This document shows, piece by piece, positions 43,489 through 53,494 of a DNA stretch of 64,000 nucleotides. Each line of letters begins with the position of its first letter. Within the stretch, counting starts at the first letter, position 1. A program made the position numbers and the translations under genes. The stretch is from NCBI RefSeq assembly GCF_024220585.1, contig NZ_JAMXKF010000001.1, forward strand, positions 1,126,033 to 1,190,032, read 5' to 3'. The stretch is from Dyadobacter diqingensis (GTDB taxonomy: Bacteria > Bacteroidota > Bacteroidia > Cytophagales > Spirosomataceae). The notes beneath the pieces are model-generated. The model did no database searches and was not told where the DNA came from. It worked only from the letters and a program-made list of their open reading frames with translations.

Positions 43489-44979
43489 TTAATAACCATC
43501 GTTTTGCACAAGGTTTGGATTTGAAACAAGTGCAGCGGACGGAATCGGATAAAGCACAGTATAAGCTTCTTTTACCGATGCGCCCTGCCCCGTCGTAAAT
43601 TTACTGAAACGAATTTCAGTAGTTCTTTTTCCTCCTTCCCAGTAAAGCTCTCTGCCAATTTCATCAAACAAATTAGCTTCTGTTAATGAGGCAATCGTCG
43701 TAGCGCCACGGGTAGTTCTTAGGGTATTTATTGTCGTGAGTGCACCAGCAGCGTTCCCACCTCTGAGCTGCGCCTCTGCTTTCATTAAATATGCCTCAGC
43801 ATAACGCATTAAGATATATTTACCCGAATTCGCCGGGTGATATTTGATAACACGAATACCTTTATCTGTTGCTGCACCGGACAATGGTACATCTCTCGTA
43901 AAGGATAATGGTTTTTGTGTACGCGTGTCGATCACTGCTTCGCCTTTGTCTGTATATTGCGGCCCAATAAGAAATCCTAAACCAATTCCTGAATACTGTG
44001 TGCCGTCTTTTTTAGCGGGAGCCCCAATTCTTGAATCTTTTGCCTCAAAGGTGTCGTAAAAATCCGCCAGAGTTGTGAAACCATTCCATCCAGACGGATT
44101 CTGCCCATAATGAAGGGTCATGAACCAACGGTTTTGCGCCGTTCCTTCTAAAACCAAAAGAATAGGCTCCGTTTTCGCACTGGCTGAAAATGTAGAGAAA
44201 TAATCTTTTTCCAAGGCATATCCGTCAGCCGTAATAGCATCGACATAACCTGCAACTTTATCCATATCCGCCTTGTCGAAGGTATATGGCCCAGCGGGTG
44301 TGGCGCTTTTATAAACTGCCTTATTCAGGTGCAGTTTAGCCAAAAGAAAATTGGCCGCCGCTTTATTAGCCGTACCATTGGTTGCTGATGGACCTGCTTT
44401 AGGTAAATTGGGAAGTGCTTCTGTCAGATCCTTTACAATGTAATCAAATGCATCTGAACGGGATAGAACTTTTGGTAGATCATTAACGCCCTGCGTAACT
44501 TCTCTTACCGGAACAACACCCCAGTAGTCCATTACCCAAAACATATTATATGCTCTGATAAACTGCGCTTCTGCCTTTTGGACAGCAGATGGATTAGATG
44601 CAATAATTTCAGTCGCTTTGTATGCACGTTGATTCAGTGCATTCCACGCACTCAGAATATAAGAGTGAGAGGCATCCCAAGTATGTGCATCCAATGTACG
44701 CCAGACACCATTATCTCCCCAGTCAACACCACGTGTCGGTGGGATCATCTCAGCCGTAGTATGTTCGCCCAAGGCATAAATTCCTGCCTGATCCGAATAA
44801 GTCGATAAATCCTTGTAAGCAGAAGACAATGCCTCAGGGACATTAACTGGGGCAAATCCCCCTTCAACCACAGGATTGACAACCGAATCCTTCTCTTCAT
44901 TTACAAGGTCTGTACAGGATGAGATGGCAGCTATGCTGACACCCAATACCAGTAATTTATATATATGACTATTTTTCAT
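43489..44979 (-). CDS. SusD/RagB family nutrient-binding outer-membrane lipoprotein
   Basis: A 496-residue surface lipoprotein that caps a TonB-dependent SusC transporter and binds its substrate. The lipobox is ISSC at residue 22 (VLGVSIAAISSCTDLVNEEK). The TPR-rich SusD fold is seen in SAWNALNQRAYKATEIIA, AEAQFIRAYNMFWVMDYWG with VPVREVTQG, ANFLLAKLHLNKAVY and the C-terminal MRYAEAYLMKAEAQLRGG, DEIGRELYWEGGKRTTEIRF and LYPIPSAALVSNPNLVQNDG. It is complete. It lies 19 bases after susC. The sequence does not show which nutrient it binds; no glycoside hydrolase is encoded nearby. Confidence 0.95.
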   Translation of the reverse strand: MKNSHIYKLLVLGVSIAAISSCTDLVNEEKDSVVNPVVEGGFAPVNVPEALSSAYKDLSTYSDQAGIYALGEHTTAEMIPPTRGVDWGDNGVWRTLDAHTWDASHSYILSAWNALNQRAYKATEIIASNPSAVQKAEAQFIRAYNMFWVMDYWGVVPVREVTQGVNDLPKVLSRSDAFDYIVKDLTEALPNLPKAGPSATNGTANKAAANFLLAKLHLNKAVYKSATPAGPYTFDKADMDKVAGYVDAITADGYALEKDYFSTFSASAKTEPILLVLEGTAQNRWFMTLHYGQNPSGWNGFTTLADFYDTFEAKDSRIGAPAKKDGTQYSGIGLGFLIGPQYTDKGEAVIDTRTQKPLSFTRDVPLSGAATDKGIRVIKYHPANSGKYILMRYAEAYLMKAEAQLRGGNAAGALTTINTLRTTRGATTIASLTEANLFDEIGRELYWEGGKRTTEIRFSKFTTGQGASVKEAYTVLYPIPSAALVSNPNLVQNDGY

Positions 44980-44998
44980 TATTATTCAAATTAGAAAA

Positions 44999-47900
44999 TT
45001 AGAACGAGAAATTTGCACCAACAGTCCAGGTTCTTGCCCTGGGATACGCCGTGTAATCAATTCCAAATGACGGAATATCATTCAACGATTTATTTGTACT
45101 AACCTCCGGATCCTGACCACTGTATTTGGTAATTGTGAACAAGTTTTGTCCCGAAACAAATATTCTCGCACTGGATAATACCTTGCTGCTCTTAATTGGA
45201 AGACGATAACCAAGTGAGAAATTCTGCATTCTTATGAAGTTACCTTTTTCCAGGAAGCGCGTTGATACGTCCGGTGCATTCAGTGCACCTTCACCATTAC
45301 CAATTACATTTTTTGTAACATTCCGCCCATTCGCAAATGACCCTTGTGTAAAGAAAGCATTAGCGGTATTGGAATACAAATAATTACCGAATACGCCGTT
45401 AAAGAAGATGCTCAAATCGAAGTTTCCGTATTTAAGATTATTTGTTAAACCAGCATTAACCTTTGGCAGCGGACTTTTCCCTCCCAAAAACTGTTGAAAG
45501 TCACCATTAGGATAGATCGAATTACCATTATCGTCAAAGCCTCCAAATTCACGCAGGAAGTACGCGAACAAAGGTTGCCCTTCTGCAAGCCGTTGAGCAA
45601 ATGCACCAGATAATCCTTGACCATTAATCTCTCCAGTATCATAGGTACCGATAAGATTCTTAACAAGATTTTTATTGTAAGAGGCATTAACCAAAACTTC
45701 CCACGAGAACTTATTCCCTTCTACCACGATACCATTCAAGGCCAACTCAATACCTCTGTTCTGGATATCTGTATCAAGGTTTTTATATACAAATGGGTTC
45801 GGTGCAGGCTGGGCAGCAACAACTTTAAATAGAAGATCTTTTGTGCTTTTGTTATACGCATCTATACTACCGGAAAGTCTCCCCTTTAGGATAGAGAAGT
45901 CAATACCCAAATTAAATGCCGCCGTAGATTCCCATTTCAAATCAGGGTTATTAAAAGCAACAGCATTCAATCCGCCTCCGGTAATCCCATCGCCATTCTG
46001 ATTGATTACATAGTCACTATACCTGTCCCTCCTATCGTATACATTGTGAGGAATTGCCTGATTCCCTGTAACACCATACCCTACCCTCAAAGAAAGGTCA
46101 GTAAATACTGTCTTGGAAATAAATTTTTCTTCCACCAACTTCCATTTAAATGCTCCTGACGGGAAGTATCCATATTTATTATTTCCACCAAACTTTGAAG
46201 AACCATCGACACGAAGTGTACCGGTGAAAAGATATTTGTTACCAAAACCCAGATTTACACGACCAAAATACGACTGTAATTCATCTTTCACATAATTTGA
46301 ATTCTGCACAACCGATCCTACACTTGTTAAAGCAGTAGCATCCTTAATCCCAACCGTTCCTGCAATACCAAGATTATTGACCATCAAATCCAGATTATTT
46401 GTTCTGAAATTTGCCGCCGCAACATTCTTGCTACTGTTTTCAAAACTTTGATAAGAATAACCCAGAAGAGCGTTTAAGGTTACTTTCCCAAATTCTTTAT
46501 CATAAGTAAAATAATTTTCCCAAAGCTGGTTATTACTTTCAACGTCTCTGATGTATACACGTCCTATTTTCTCAATCCCGGACACTACCAGATCTCGTGA
46601 ATATGCCTGCTTCCGTGACGACATTGACTTGTCAAAACCTAAAACCGTTTTAAACTTCAGGCCCGTAAAAATTTCCAGTTCTGCATTGATATTTCCAAGC
46701 GCACGCAACGTACTGCTTTTATCTTTCGACAATTGTACGAATGCAAGTGGATTCGGCTCAGTAGTTGTAATTTGATTTAAGCTTCCATCGGCCTTGTAAA
46801 CTGCCCTGGTTGGGTTGGCTTTTAAAATATTCCCCATTAAATCTCCTTCAAAACCAATATTCTCCGAAATTGGAACACCCGTGTCCAAAGTATTGGCAAA
46901 ATTTAAATTACTTCCAATGGTAAGCTTGTTGCTGATGAATTTCTTCAAACCACTAAATCCAACACTATAACGTTTTACATTGGATGTTTTAATAATTCCA
47001 TCCTGATTAAGGTATCCAAGAGAGAACCGATAGTTACCCGAATTATCACCTCCGCCATATGAAAGGTTGTGCTGATGTGTCAAGGCGGTTCTGAACAATT
47101 CCTTTTGCCAGTCTGTATTTGACCCCTGATCCTGTCCACCGGCTGCCACGTATTCTTTGGCACTAAGTAAATCATATTTTTTTGTGATATTACTAATCCC
47201 CAGAGAGTATCCATAATCAAGGGATCCTTTTCCTTTTCCTCTCTTGGTTGTAATCAATACCACCCCGTTTGCACCGCGGGAACCATAAATGGCTGTTGCA
47301 GACGCATCTTTTAAGATATCAATACTTGCTATATCATCGGGGTTTAAGAAGTTAAGCGGGTTCTTCGCCGGCTGCCTTCCCACACCCTGGTTATCACCGC
47401 CACTTGACGTATTGTCACCGCTCAAAGGAACGCCATCAATAACAAAAAGGGGGTTATTTCCTCCTAACACAGAGGATGTGCCACGAATACGTACATTGAT
47501 ACCACCACCAGGCTCACCACTGGACTGCGTGATCTGAACACCGGCAACTCTACCTTGCATCAATTGTTCTGGTGAGGTTACTATCCCTTTTTGAAAATCT
47601 TTGGAACCCAATGCTGAAACAGCACCTGTCGCATCTTTTTTCTTAACAGTTCCATAACCTACAACCACCACTTCTTCCAAAGCTCTAACGTCTTCAGAGA
47701 GTGTAACGTTAAGAACCGATTTATTTCCGACCGGAACATCCAGCGGTTCAAAACCGATAGAACTAAAAGATAGTGTAGCGTTTGCAGGAATGCTTATTTG
47801 ATAATTGCCATCGACATCAGTGTTTGTGCCTTTTGTACTTCCTTTCACTGTAATAGCCACTCCCGGAAGACCTGATCCCTTGGAGTCTGTCACTTTTCCT

Positions 47901-48064
47901 GTAACTGAGATGTCCTGAGCGTAAGTTGTAGAAACCAGCGAACAAAACAGCAGCAAAATCATAAATCCTGCCTGGCAGCTTTTTCGCAGGAGATTTATCT
48001 CCAGGAACTTTAGTGTCATAAATCGACCAGACATAAGTCGGTCTTGATAGGAAAATTTCATCAT
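44999..48064 (-). CDS. SusC/RagA family TonB-linked outer-membrane transporter
   Basis: A 1021-residue TonB-dependent transporter. After a long leader ending LVSTTYAQ (about residue 49) comes the CarboxypepD-reg domain (ISVTGKVTDSKGSGLPGVAI, about 52-130). The TonB-box-like and plug region follows (ALEEVVVVGYGTVKKKDATG; IRGTSSVLGGNNPLFVIDGV; DILKDASATAIYGSRGANGV). The barrel then runs to the terminal aromatic residue (RTWTVGANFSF). SusC pairs with the downstream SusD to import oligomers across the outer membrane. Length and motifs are typical. It heads the minus-strand cluster that ends with two propeller lipoproteins. No dedicated sigma/anti-sigma pair is adjacent. Confidence 0.95.
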   Translation of the reverse strand: MMKFSYQDRLMSGRFMTLKFLEINLLRKSCQAGFMILLLFCSLVSTTYAQDISVTGKVTDSKGSGLPGVAITVKGSTKGTNTDVDGNYQISIPANATLSFSSIGFEPLDVPVGNKSVLNVTLSEDVRALEEVVVVGYGTVKKKDATGAVSALGSKDFQKGIVTSPEQLMQGRVAGVQITQSSGEPGGGINVRIRGTSSVLGGNNPLFVIDGVPLSGDNTSSGGDNQGVGRQPAKNPLNFLNPDDIASIDILKDASATAIYGSRGANGVVLITTKRGKGKGSLDYGYSLGISNITKKYDLLSAKEYVAAGGQDQGSNTDWQKELFRTALTHQHNLSYGGGDNSGNYRFSLGYLNQDGIIKTSNVKRYSVGFSGLKKFISNKLTIGSNLNFANTLDTGVPISENIGFEGDLMGNILKANPTRAVYKADGSLNQITTTEPNPLAFVQLSKDKSSTLRALGNINAELEIFTGLKFKTVLGFDKSMSSRKQAYSRDLVVSGIEKIGRVYIRDVESNNQLWENYFTYDKEFGKVTLNALLGYSYQSFENSSKNVAAANFRTNNLDLMVNNLGIAGTVGIKDATALTSVGSVVQNSNYVKDELQSYFGRVNLGFGNKYLFTGTLRVDGSSKFGGNNKYGYFPSGAFKWKLVEEKFISKTVFTDLSLRVGYGVTGNQAIPHNVYDRRDRYSDYVINQNGDGITGGGLNAVAFNNPDLKWESTAAFNLGIDFSILKGRLSGSIDAYNKSTKDLLFKVVAAQPAPNPFVYKNLDTDIQNRGIELALNGIVVEGNKFSWEVLVNASYNKNLVKNLIGTYDTGEINGQGLSGAFAQRLAEGQPLFAYFLREFGGFDDNGNSIYPNGDFQQFLGGKSPLPKVNAGLTNNLKYGNFDLSIFFNGVFGNYLYSNTANAFFTQGSFANGRNVTKNVIGNGEGALNAPDVSTRFLEKGNFIRMQNFSLGYRLPIKSSKVLSSARIFVSGQNLFTITKYSGQDPEVSTNKSLNDIPSFGIDYTAYPRARTWTVGANFSF

Positions 48065-48513
48065 AAGTTAGGTTAATTAATTGTTCAAGCTTTTCGATCC
48101 CGATGATCAACAATTCTAACAAAACCATTCCAACAAGCCTACAATACAACTTACAGGAATAATTTCAGAACAAATTGTAATTTCAGATAAATACTTATCC
48201 AAATTACTATAAATAGTTGAAATATCACAAACATTAGTTACAAAAGAATTATTAATTATTTCTAACAAAATATTGGTTTCATTACGTTTATTCACCAAAG
48301 GGTACTTTGATGAGAAGTTCCGTGTTAAAGATTATTATCAGGTACTTACATACAGTTTTGAGAAATAGCCGCCCGAATTATTACAAAACCGGCTGTTTAA
48401 TAATGTTTCGGGGAAAGACCAGGGGCTCGTAAAACCTTTCTATAAAAATTTCATGATTTGATCAGCGGTTGTGCGTAACTTTGGAGCAGTTTCGTTTCTG
48501 TACATTTTTGTTT
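48065..48513. other. Divergent regulatory region between susC and the FAD/Fe-S dehydrogenase
   Basis: About 450 AT-rich bases with no supported gene. The only clear element is a plus-strand TAACTTTG box at 48476-48483. No TAnnTTTG box is found for susC, which may use another sigma factor or activator. Confidence 0.5.
48476..48483 (+). promoter_or_regulatory. -7 promoter box TAACTTTG for the FAD/Fe-S dehydrogenase gene
   Basis: It matches TAnnTTTG, with TTTG at 48457-48460 upstream. It places the transcript start near 48490, which supports translation from the ATG at 48514 and not from an earlier GTG at 48469. Confidence 0.55.
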
Positions 48514-51483
48514 ATGACACCGCAGTCCTCCGTTTCGAATACCGATTTACAACAATTAGCCCGTCAGCTTACCGGTGATTTTTATGATGACAATACCATG
48601 CGTACTTTGTATGCCACGGACGCATCAGCCTACCGCGAAATGCCCCTGGCCGTAGCCATTCCCAAAACACTGGAAGATATCAAAAAGCTGATCGCCTTTG
48701 CGACAAGCAAAAAGATATCACTCATCCCACGTACTGCCGGTACTTCGCTGGCTGGACAGGTGGTAGGGAGCGGCATTATTGTGGATACGTCGAAACATTT
48801 CACGAAAATCCTTGAAATCAATGCCGAGGAGAGATATGTACGGGTTGAGCCGGGTGTAGTTCGGGATGAGCTCAATATGGCACTGAAACCCTATGGACTA
48901 TATTTCGGGCCGGAAACTTCCACGGCCAACCGCGCCATGATCGGTGGGATGGTGGGGAATAATTCCTGTGGCTCCAACTCGGTAGTTTATGGAAGTACCA
49001 GGGAACATTTGCTGGAAGTGAAAGCGATACTGGCGGATGGCAGTGACGTAACTTTTGGAACGGAAACACTGGAAACATTCAAAAGGAATCTGCCGGATGC
49101 CGCTGATTCTCTTGCAGATAAGATCTACGCAAAAACCTTCGAAATACTATCCAATCCGGTTAACCAGACCGAGATCAGAAAAGAATTTCCAAAACGCAGC
49201 GTGGAAAGACGAAATACGGGTTACGCGTTGGATATGCTTTTGGAAACAGAGCCCTTTACCCCGGTTCCCGACGAAGGCCAGGAAGTTATTCCTTTCAACA
49301 TGTGCAAGCTCATTGCCGGTTCAGAGGGAACACTTTGCTTTTTGACTGAAATCAAACTGAATATCATACCGCTTCCGCCGACGACACAAGGCCTTTTGTG
49401 TGCCCACTTTACATCGATCGATGAAGCATTAAGAGCTACCATTTTAGCCCTTAAATATAAACCGCAGGCCGTAGAGTTGATTGACAACTACGTGCTTGAA
49501 TGTGCTGCAACAAATAAAGAACAAAAAGCAAACGCATTTTTTGTCCAGAATACCGCGTCGGGAGAATATCCGGCGATTCTGGTTGTGGATCTTTCGAGAG
49601 AGACCAAAGAGGAGGTTGAAGCGCTTGCACAGGCATTGGAAGCCGATTTTGTACAGGCTGGCATGGGTTATCATTACCCATTGCTTTTTGGCGACGATAC
49701 GAAAAAAATATGGACATTACGGAAAGCCGGACTTGGATTATTAAGTAATCTTCCGGGCGACGAAAAGGCTGTGGCTGTGATTGAAGACACTGCGGTAGAC
49801 GTTTATGACCAGCCTCAGTATATCATCGAATTTAATGATATACTAAAAAAACACGGCATGTCAGCTGTACATTACGCGCACGCCGGTTCGGGTGAATTAC
49901 ACCTTCGTCCGATCATCAATCTTAAGACCAAAGAAGGCCATCAGCAATTCAGGACCATTGCCGAGGAAATTGCTACGTTGGTAAAGAAATTCCAGGGATC
50001 ACTTTCCGGTGAACATGGCGACGGCCGTTTACGCGGTGAGTTTATTCCGCAAATGGTAGGTCAGCATAACTACGAATTGTTCAAAGAACTGAAACGTACC
50101 TGGGACCCTTACAATATCCTGAACCCGGGAAAGATTGTCGATACACCTCCGATGGACACGTTCCTGCGTTATGAGGCCGACCACGTGACACCCGAATTCA
50201 AAACCTATTTCCGCTATCAGGATCAGACGGTTTTGCAGCACGCAGAACAATGCAACGGGTCCGGTGACTGCCGCAAAACGGAAATGAGCGGTGGTACGAT
50301 GTGCCCGAGTTTCATGGCGACAAGAAATGAAAAAGATACCACCCGTGCCAGGGCGAATATCCTGCGTGAAATGCTGACACATTCGCCTAAGGAAAATCGT
50401 TTTGACAATAAAGAGATCAAAGAGGTTTATGACCTCTGCCTTGCCTGTAAGGGATGTAAGGGTGAATGTCCTTCCAATGTAGATGTGGCTAAACTGAAAA
50501 TGGAGTTCTTACAGCATTATCACGATGAACACGGCGTTCCGCTTCGTTCATGGCTGGTGGGCAATTTCTCCAAACTGACAGGTCTGGCAAGTTATGTTCC
50601 ATGGGCTTACAATATGGTTTTCAAAAATGCTCCGTTGCGTAAAATTGCAAACAACGTCGTAGGTTTCCACCCGGAGCGTACGATGCCGCTTTTGCATAAC
50701 ACAACTTTGGAAACATGGTATAAAAAACGCAAAAAAGTACAGGTTGCATCGGATAAGAAGGTATATCTTTTCTGTGACGAGTTTACCAACTATAACGATG
50801 TGGAAATTGGTAAAAAAGCGATACAGGTTCTTGAAAAACTGGGATACGAAGTAATTATTCCAAAACACGGACCGTCCGGACGCCCGCAGCTTTCCAAAGG
50901 ATTGCTAAAAGATGCGAAAAAGATTGCTGAGGAAAATATCCGGTTACTGAAAGATGTCATCACACATGAGACACCGCTGGTAGGCTTGGAACCATCGGCG
51001 ATTCTGACCTTCCGTGATGAATATCCCGACCTTGTTAGTGACGATCTTTTGGAAGATGCTAAAAAACTTGCTTTAAACGCGTTACAGTTTGACGAGTTTA
51101 TCGCCCGTGAAATTGAACTGAAAAGGATTTCAAAAAACTCGTTCAGCAAGGAAAAACGTCTGATCAAATTGCATGGTCACTGCCAGCAGAAAGCAATTTC
51201 AAGCATGATCCCTACTAAGAAAATGCTTTCACTGCCTGAAAACTATACCGTTCAGCTCATTCCTTCGGGATGTTGTGGTATGGCGGGATCCTTCGGTTAT
51301 GAAAAAGAGCATTACGATATTTCCATGCAAATTGGCGAGCTCGTGCTCTTCCCGACCGTACGTAAGCAGGCTGATGATGTAATCATCGCTGCACCGGGAA
51401 CAAGCTGCCGCCACCAGATCCACGACGGAACCGGACGTAAAGCCCTGCATCCGGCTGAAATATTGTTTGAAGCGTTGGTATAA
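48514..51483 (+). CDS. FAD-binding and Fe-S-binding oxidoreductase (D-lactate/glycolate dehydrogenase type, GlcD-GlpC fusion)
   Basis: A 989-residue flavo-iron-sulfur dehydrogenase. An N-terminal FAD PCMH domain (ISLIPRTAGTSLAGQVVGSG; RVEPGVVRDELN; GMVGNNSCGSNSVVYG) is followed by a C-terminal FAD-oxidase domain (YAHAGSGELHLRPIINL; SLSGEHGDGRLRGEF). Next come Fe-S motifs (CNGSGDCRK then CPSF; CLACKGCKGECPSNVD) and a GlpC-like CCG domain (LHGHCQQKAI; PSGCCGMAGSFGYE). This is the usual layout of membrane-associated D-lactate or glycolate dehydrogenases feeding the quinone pool. The proximity to rhamnose genes, whose pathway yields lactate, suggests a lactate role but the distance is about 5 kb. 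Its stop is one base from that of the convergent transporter gene. Confidence 0.92.
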   Translation: MTPQSSVSNTDLQQLARQLTGDFYDDNTMRTLYATDASAYREMPLAVAIPKTLEDIKKLIAFATSKKISLIPRTAGTSLAGQVVGSGIIVDTSKHFTKILEINAEERYVRVEPGVVRDELNMALKPYGLYFGPETSTANRAMIGGMVGNNSCGSNSVVYGSTREHLLEVKAILADGSDVTFGTETLETFKRNLPDAADSLADKIYAKTFEILSNPVNQTEIRKEFPKRSVERRNTGYALDMLLETEPFTPVPDEGQEVIPFNMCKLIAGSEGTLCFLTEIKLNIIPLPPTTQGLLCAHFTSIDEALRATILALKYKPQAVELIDNYVLECAATNKEQKANAFFVQNTASGEYPAILVVDLSRETKEEVEALAQALEADFVQAGMGYHYPLLFGDDTKKIWTLRKAGLGLLSNLPGDEKAVAVIEDTAVDVYDQPQYIIEFNDILKKHGMSAVHYAHAGSGELHLRPIINLKTKEGHQQFRTIAEEIATLVKKFQGSLSGEHGDGRLRGEFIPQMVGQHNYELFKELKRTWDPYNILNPGKIVDTPPMDTFLRYEADHVTPEFKTYFRYQDQTVLQHAEQCNGSGDCRKTEMSGGTMCPSFMATRNEKDTTRARANILREMLTHSPKENRFDNKEIKEVYDLCLACKGCKGECPSNVDVAKLKMEFLQHYHDEHGVPLRSWLVGNFSKLTGLASYVPWAYNMVFKNAPLRKIANNVVGFHPERTMPLLHNTTLETWYKKRKKVQVASDKKVYLFCDEFTNYNDVEIGKKAIQVLEKLGYEVIIPKHGPSGRPQLSKGLLKDAKKIAEENIRLLKDVITHETPLVGLEPSAILTFRDEYPDLVSDDLLEDAKKLALNALQFDEFIAREIELKRISKNSFSKEKRLIKLHGHCQQKAISSMIPTKKMLSLPENYTVQLIPSGCCGMAGSFGYEKEHYDISMQIGELVLFPTVRKQADDVIIAAPGTSCRHQIHDGTGRKALHPAEILFEALV

Positions 51484-51484
51484 A

Positions 51485-52726
51485 TTATTCTTCCTCGTAA
51501 TCCAGTTCCTTGCCATAGGTTTCTTCCATTTTCCACAAGGAAAGTAAGGCCAGCAAAAAGCAAACGGCTCCAACCGCTGCGCCAGCCTGAAGAACACCCC
51601 AATCTGGTTTAAGGAACTGGAATACCGGTAAGGTCAGTAACACGGTTGCACGTACATTGTTTGCGACGGAAGTGGTGACAGTCGCGCGGAGGTTCGTACC
51701 AAACTGTTCGGCGGTGGTGGTCAGGAACATGGCAATGTATCCGATTGAAAATCCCAGCCAGCCATAACATATATATAACGTGGTGGCTGAATTAATACCG
51801 CCATACAGCAGTACCAAAACACCCGCAAGTGTCATCAGCAACATCAACAGGATGGCTTTTCTTCTGGATTGCAGCCATTGGCTTAACAATCCGCTGAAAA
51901 AATCGCCCGTCACTACTCCGATATAAGTATAAAGTACGCAAGTTCCCGCCTGAATATCACCCGGCACGCCTAATGCTTTGGCAAACTCATTGCCAAATGT
52001 TGCGTAAATACCAATAACCAGGTAAGTAGGCAATGCGATACCCATGCACCGTAGATACCGGATCAGGCGCTCGCGTTTTGTAAAAATGGTCCACCAGTGT
52101 ACCGTTTTGGCCTTACCAATACTTTTTTCAAACAAAAAAGATTCCAGCACGTTGACCCGCAGCGCCAGCAAAACCAGCCCCATACCGCCACCAATAAAAT
52201 AAGCCATGCGCCAGTCGGTCAGTTTTACAGCGAAAAAAGCAGCAATAGCACCCGCCAGACCCACGCTCGCTACAACCGACGCACCATAACCACGAAGCTC
52301 TTTGGGCAGAATTTCAGCAATCAACGTGATACCTGCGCCCAGCTCGCCGGCCAATCCCAACCCCGCGACGAAGCGTAACAAAGAATACAGCGCAACGTCA
52401 TTGGTAAACCCGCATACGATATTGGCAAGAGAATAGGTAAGGATAGAGCCAAAAAGCACGGAGCGCCGCCCCATTTTATCTCCCCATATCCCCCAGAAAA
52501 AACCGCCGATAAGTAATCCAGCCTGTTGCCAGTTATAAATTTTCGCCCCTATCAACGAAATCTCAGCTTCCGACAAACCCAGATCTTTCAGGCTGGGCAC
52601 TCTTACGATATTAAAAAGCAGCAGATCGTACACATCCACAAAGTAACCCAAAGAAGCTACAACAACGGGAAGTGAAAGAACGGTACGCCAGGGAGAAACA
52701 TTAGTGGAAGCAGAGATAGAGGCCAT
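51485..52726 (-). CDS. MFS transporter (metabolite/proton symporter type)
   Basis: A 413-residue protein with 12 predicted membrane segments. The ATG at 52726 (MASISASTNVSPWRTVLSLP) is preferred; the frame also opens three codons earlier with TTG. The MFS signature between segments 2 and 3 is FFWGIWGDKMGRRSVLFGSI, and segment 4-5 shows RFVAGLGLAGELGAGITLIA followed by PKELRG, as in the sialic acid/metabolite symporter branch. The substrate may be a carboxylate or sugar acid; context next to a lactate-type dehydrogenase is suggestive only. Confidence 0.9.
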   Translation of the reverse strand: MASISASTNVSPWRTVLSLPVVVASLGYFVDVYDLLLFNIVRVPSLKDLGLSEAEISLIGAKIYNWQQAGLLIGGFFWGIWGDKMGRRSVLFGSILTYSLANIVCGFTNDVALYSLLRFVAGLGLAGELGAGITLIAEILPKELRGYGASVVASVGLAGAIAAFFAVKLTDWRMAYFIGGGMGLVLLALRVNVLESFLFEKSIGKAKTVHWWTIFTKRERLIRYLRCMGIALPTYLVIGIYATFGNEFAKALGVPGDIQAGTCVLYTYIGVVTGDFFSGLLSQWLQSRRKAILLMLLMTLAGVLVLLYGGINSATTLYICYGWLGFSIGYIAMFLTTTAEQFGTNLRATVTTSVANNVRATVLLTLPVFQFLKPDWGVLQAGAAVGAVCFLLALLSLWKMEETYGKELDYEEE

Positions 52727-52783
52727 ATTTATCAAAAAGTCATCACGGAAATTGGAGAAGCAAATTAATTTATTCGGGTAAAA

Positions 52784-53191
52784 TTAATCATCAATCGGTT
52801 TTCTTCGCATGGATTTTACCTGCGATTTCTTCTGTTTCCCGGCAAGCCGTTCCAGTTTGGAGGCCAGGGTGGGCCGTGTTGCCCTGCGTTTCTTCTGGAC
52901 AAAAAATGCCTGCTGTATCAGTTTATTGAACTTCTCGACCACTTTATCCTTATTCGCCAACTGTGAGCGCTCGGTCTGATGGTAAATTACCAGTACATTT
53001 TCGTTCGTCAGTTTTGTAGCCAGCTTATTAATCAGTGTTTTCTTTTCCTCCTCTGTCAACAAAGCCGAATTTGCAATATCAAAACGGAGCTCTACTTTGG
53101 TCTCTACTTTATTAACATTTTGCCCTCCGCTCCCACCACTTCTGGCAGTTTGAAAAACGAGTTCAGCATGTAATTTCTCAGGGTTTATCAT
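52784..53191 (-). CDS. arfB: Alternative ribosome-rescue factor ArfB (peptidyl-tRNA hydrolase, YaeJ-like)
   Basis: A 135-residue class-I release-factor-like protein that frees stalled ribosomes lacking a stop codon. The catalytic GGQ is at residues 22-24 (ARSGGSGGQNVNKVETKVEL). It lacks the stop-codon-reading domains of RF1/RF2. The C-terminal tail is strongly basic (VQKKRRATRPTLASKLERLA followed by KQKKSQVKSMRRK), as needed to enter the empty mRNA channel. Length is usual. Monocistronic, 57 bases upstream of the MFS gene. Confidence 0.94.
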   Translation of the reverse strand: MINPEKLHAELVFQTARSGGSGGQNVNKVETKVELRFDIANSALLTEEEKKTLINKLATKLTNENVLVIYHQTERSQLANKDKVVEKFNKLIQQAFFVQKKRRATRPTLASKLERLAGKQKKSQVKSMRRKPIDD

Positions 53192-53494
53192 GGTTTGGCT
53201 TCAAATATTGTTAACGTCTGTTAAGGTGTATACGAATCTTACCGGTTTTTACGCTTTCAGGATGAATAAAACGTTACAATTTTTTGTTATAAACCTTAAA
53301 AATAAATTCACAACAAACTATCTAACAACACCTTAACTAAAAATACTAAATTTATTACAAATCAAAATTACGCTTTTCAATGCAAAACATTCATGATGTC
53401 ACCATATTTGGGCGGAAAACAAGCATTAAACCCGGTTCCAATTTTCAGGTCAAACCATCGATTTTAAATTCAGAAACAACTAATTCTTACGGCC
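53192..53494. other. 303-base intergenic region without a recognised gene
   Basis: AT-rich DNA between the divergent arfB and DUF6600 genes. No exact TAnnTTTG box, hairpin or frame stands out. Confidence 0.4.
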
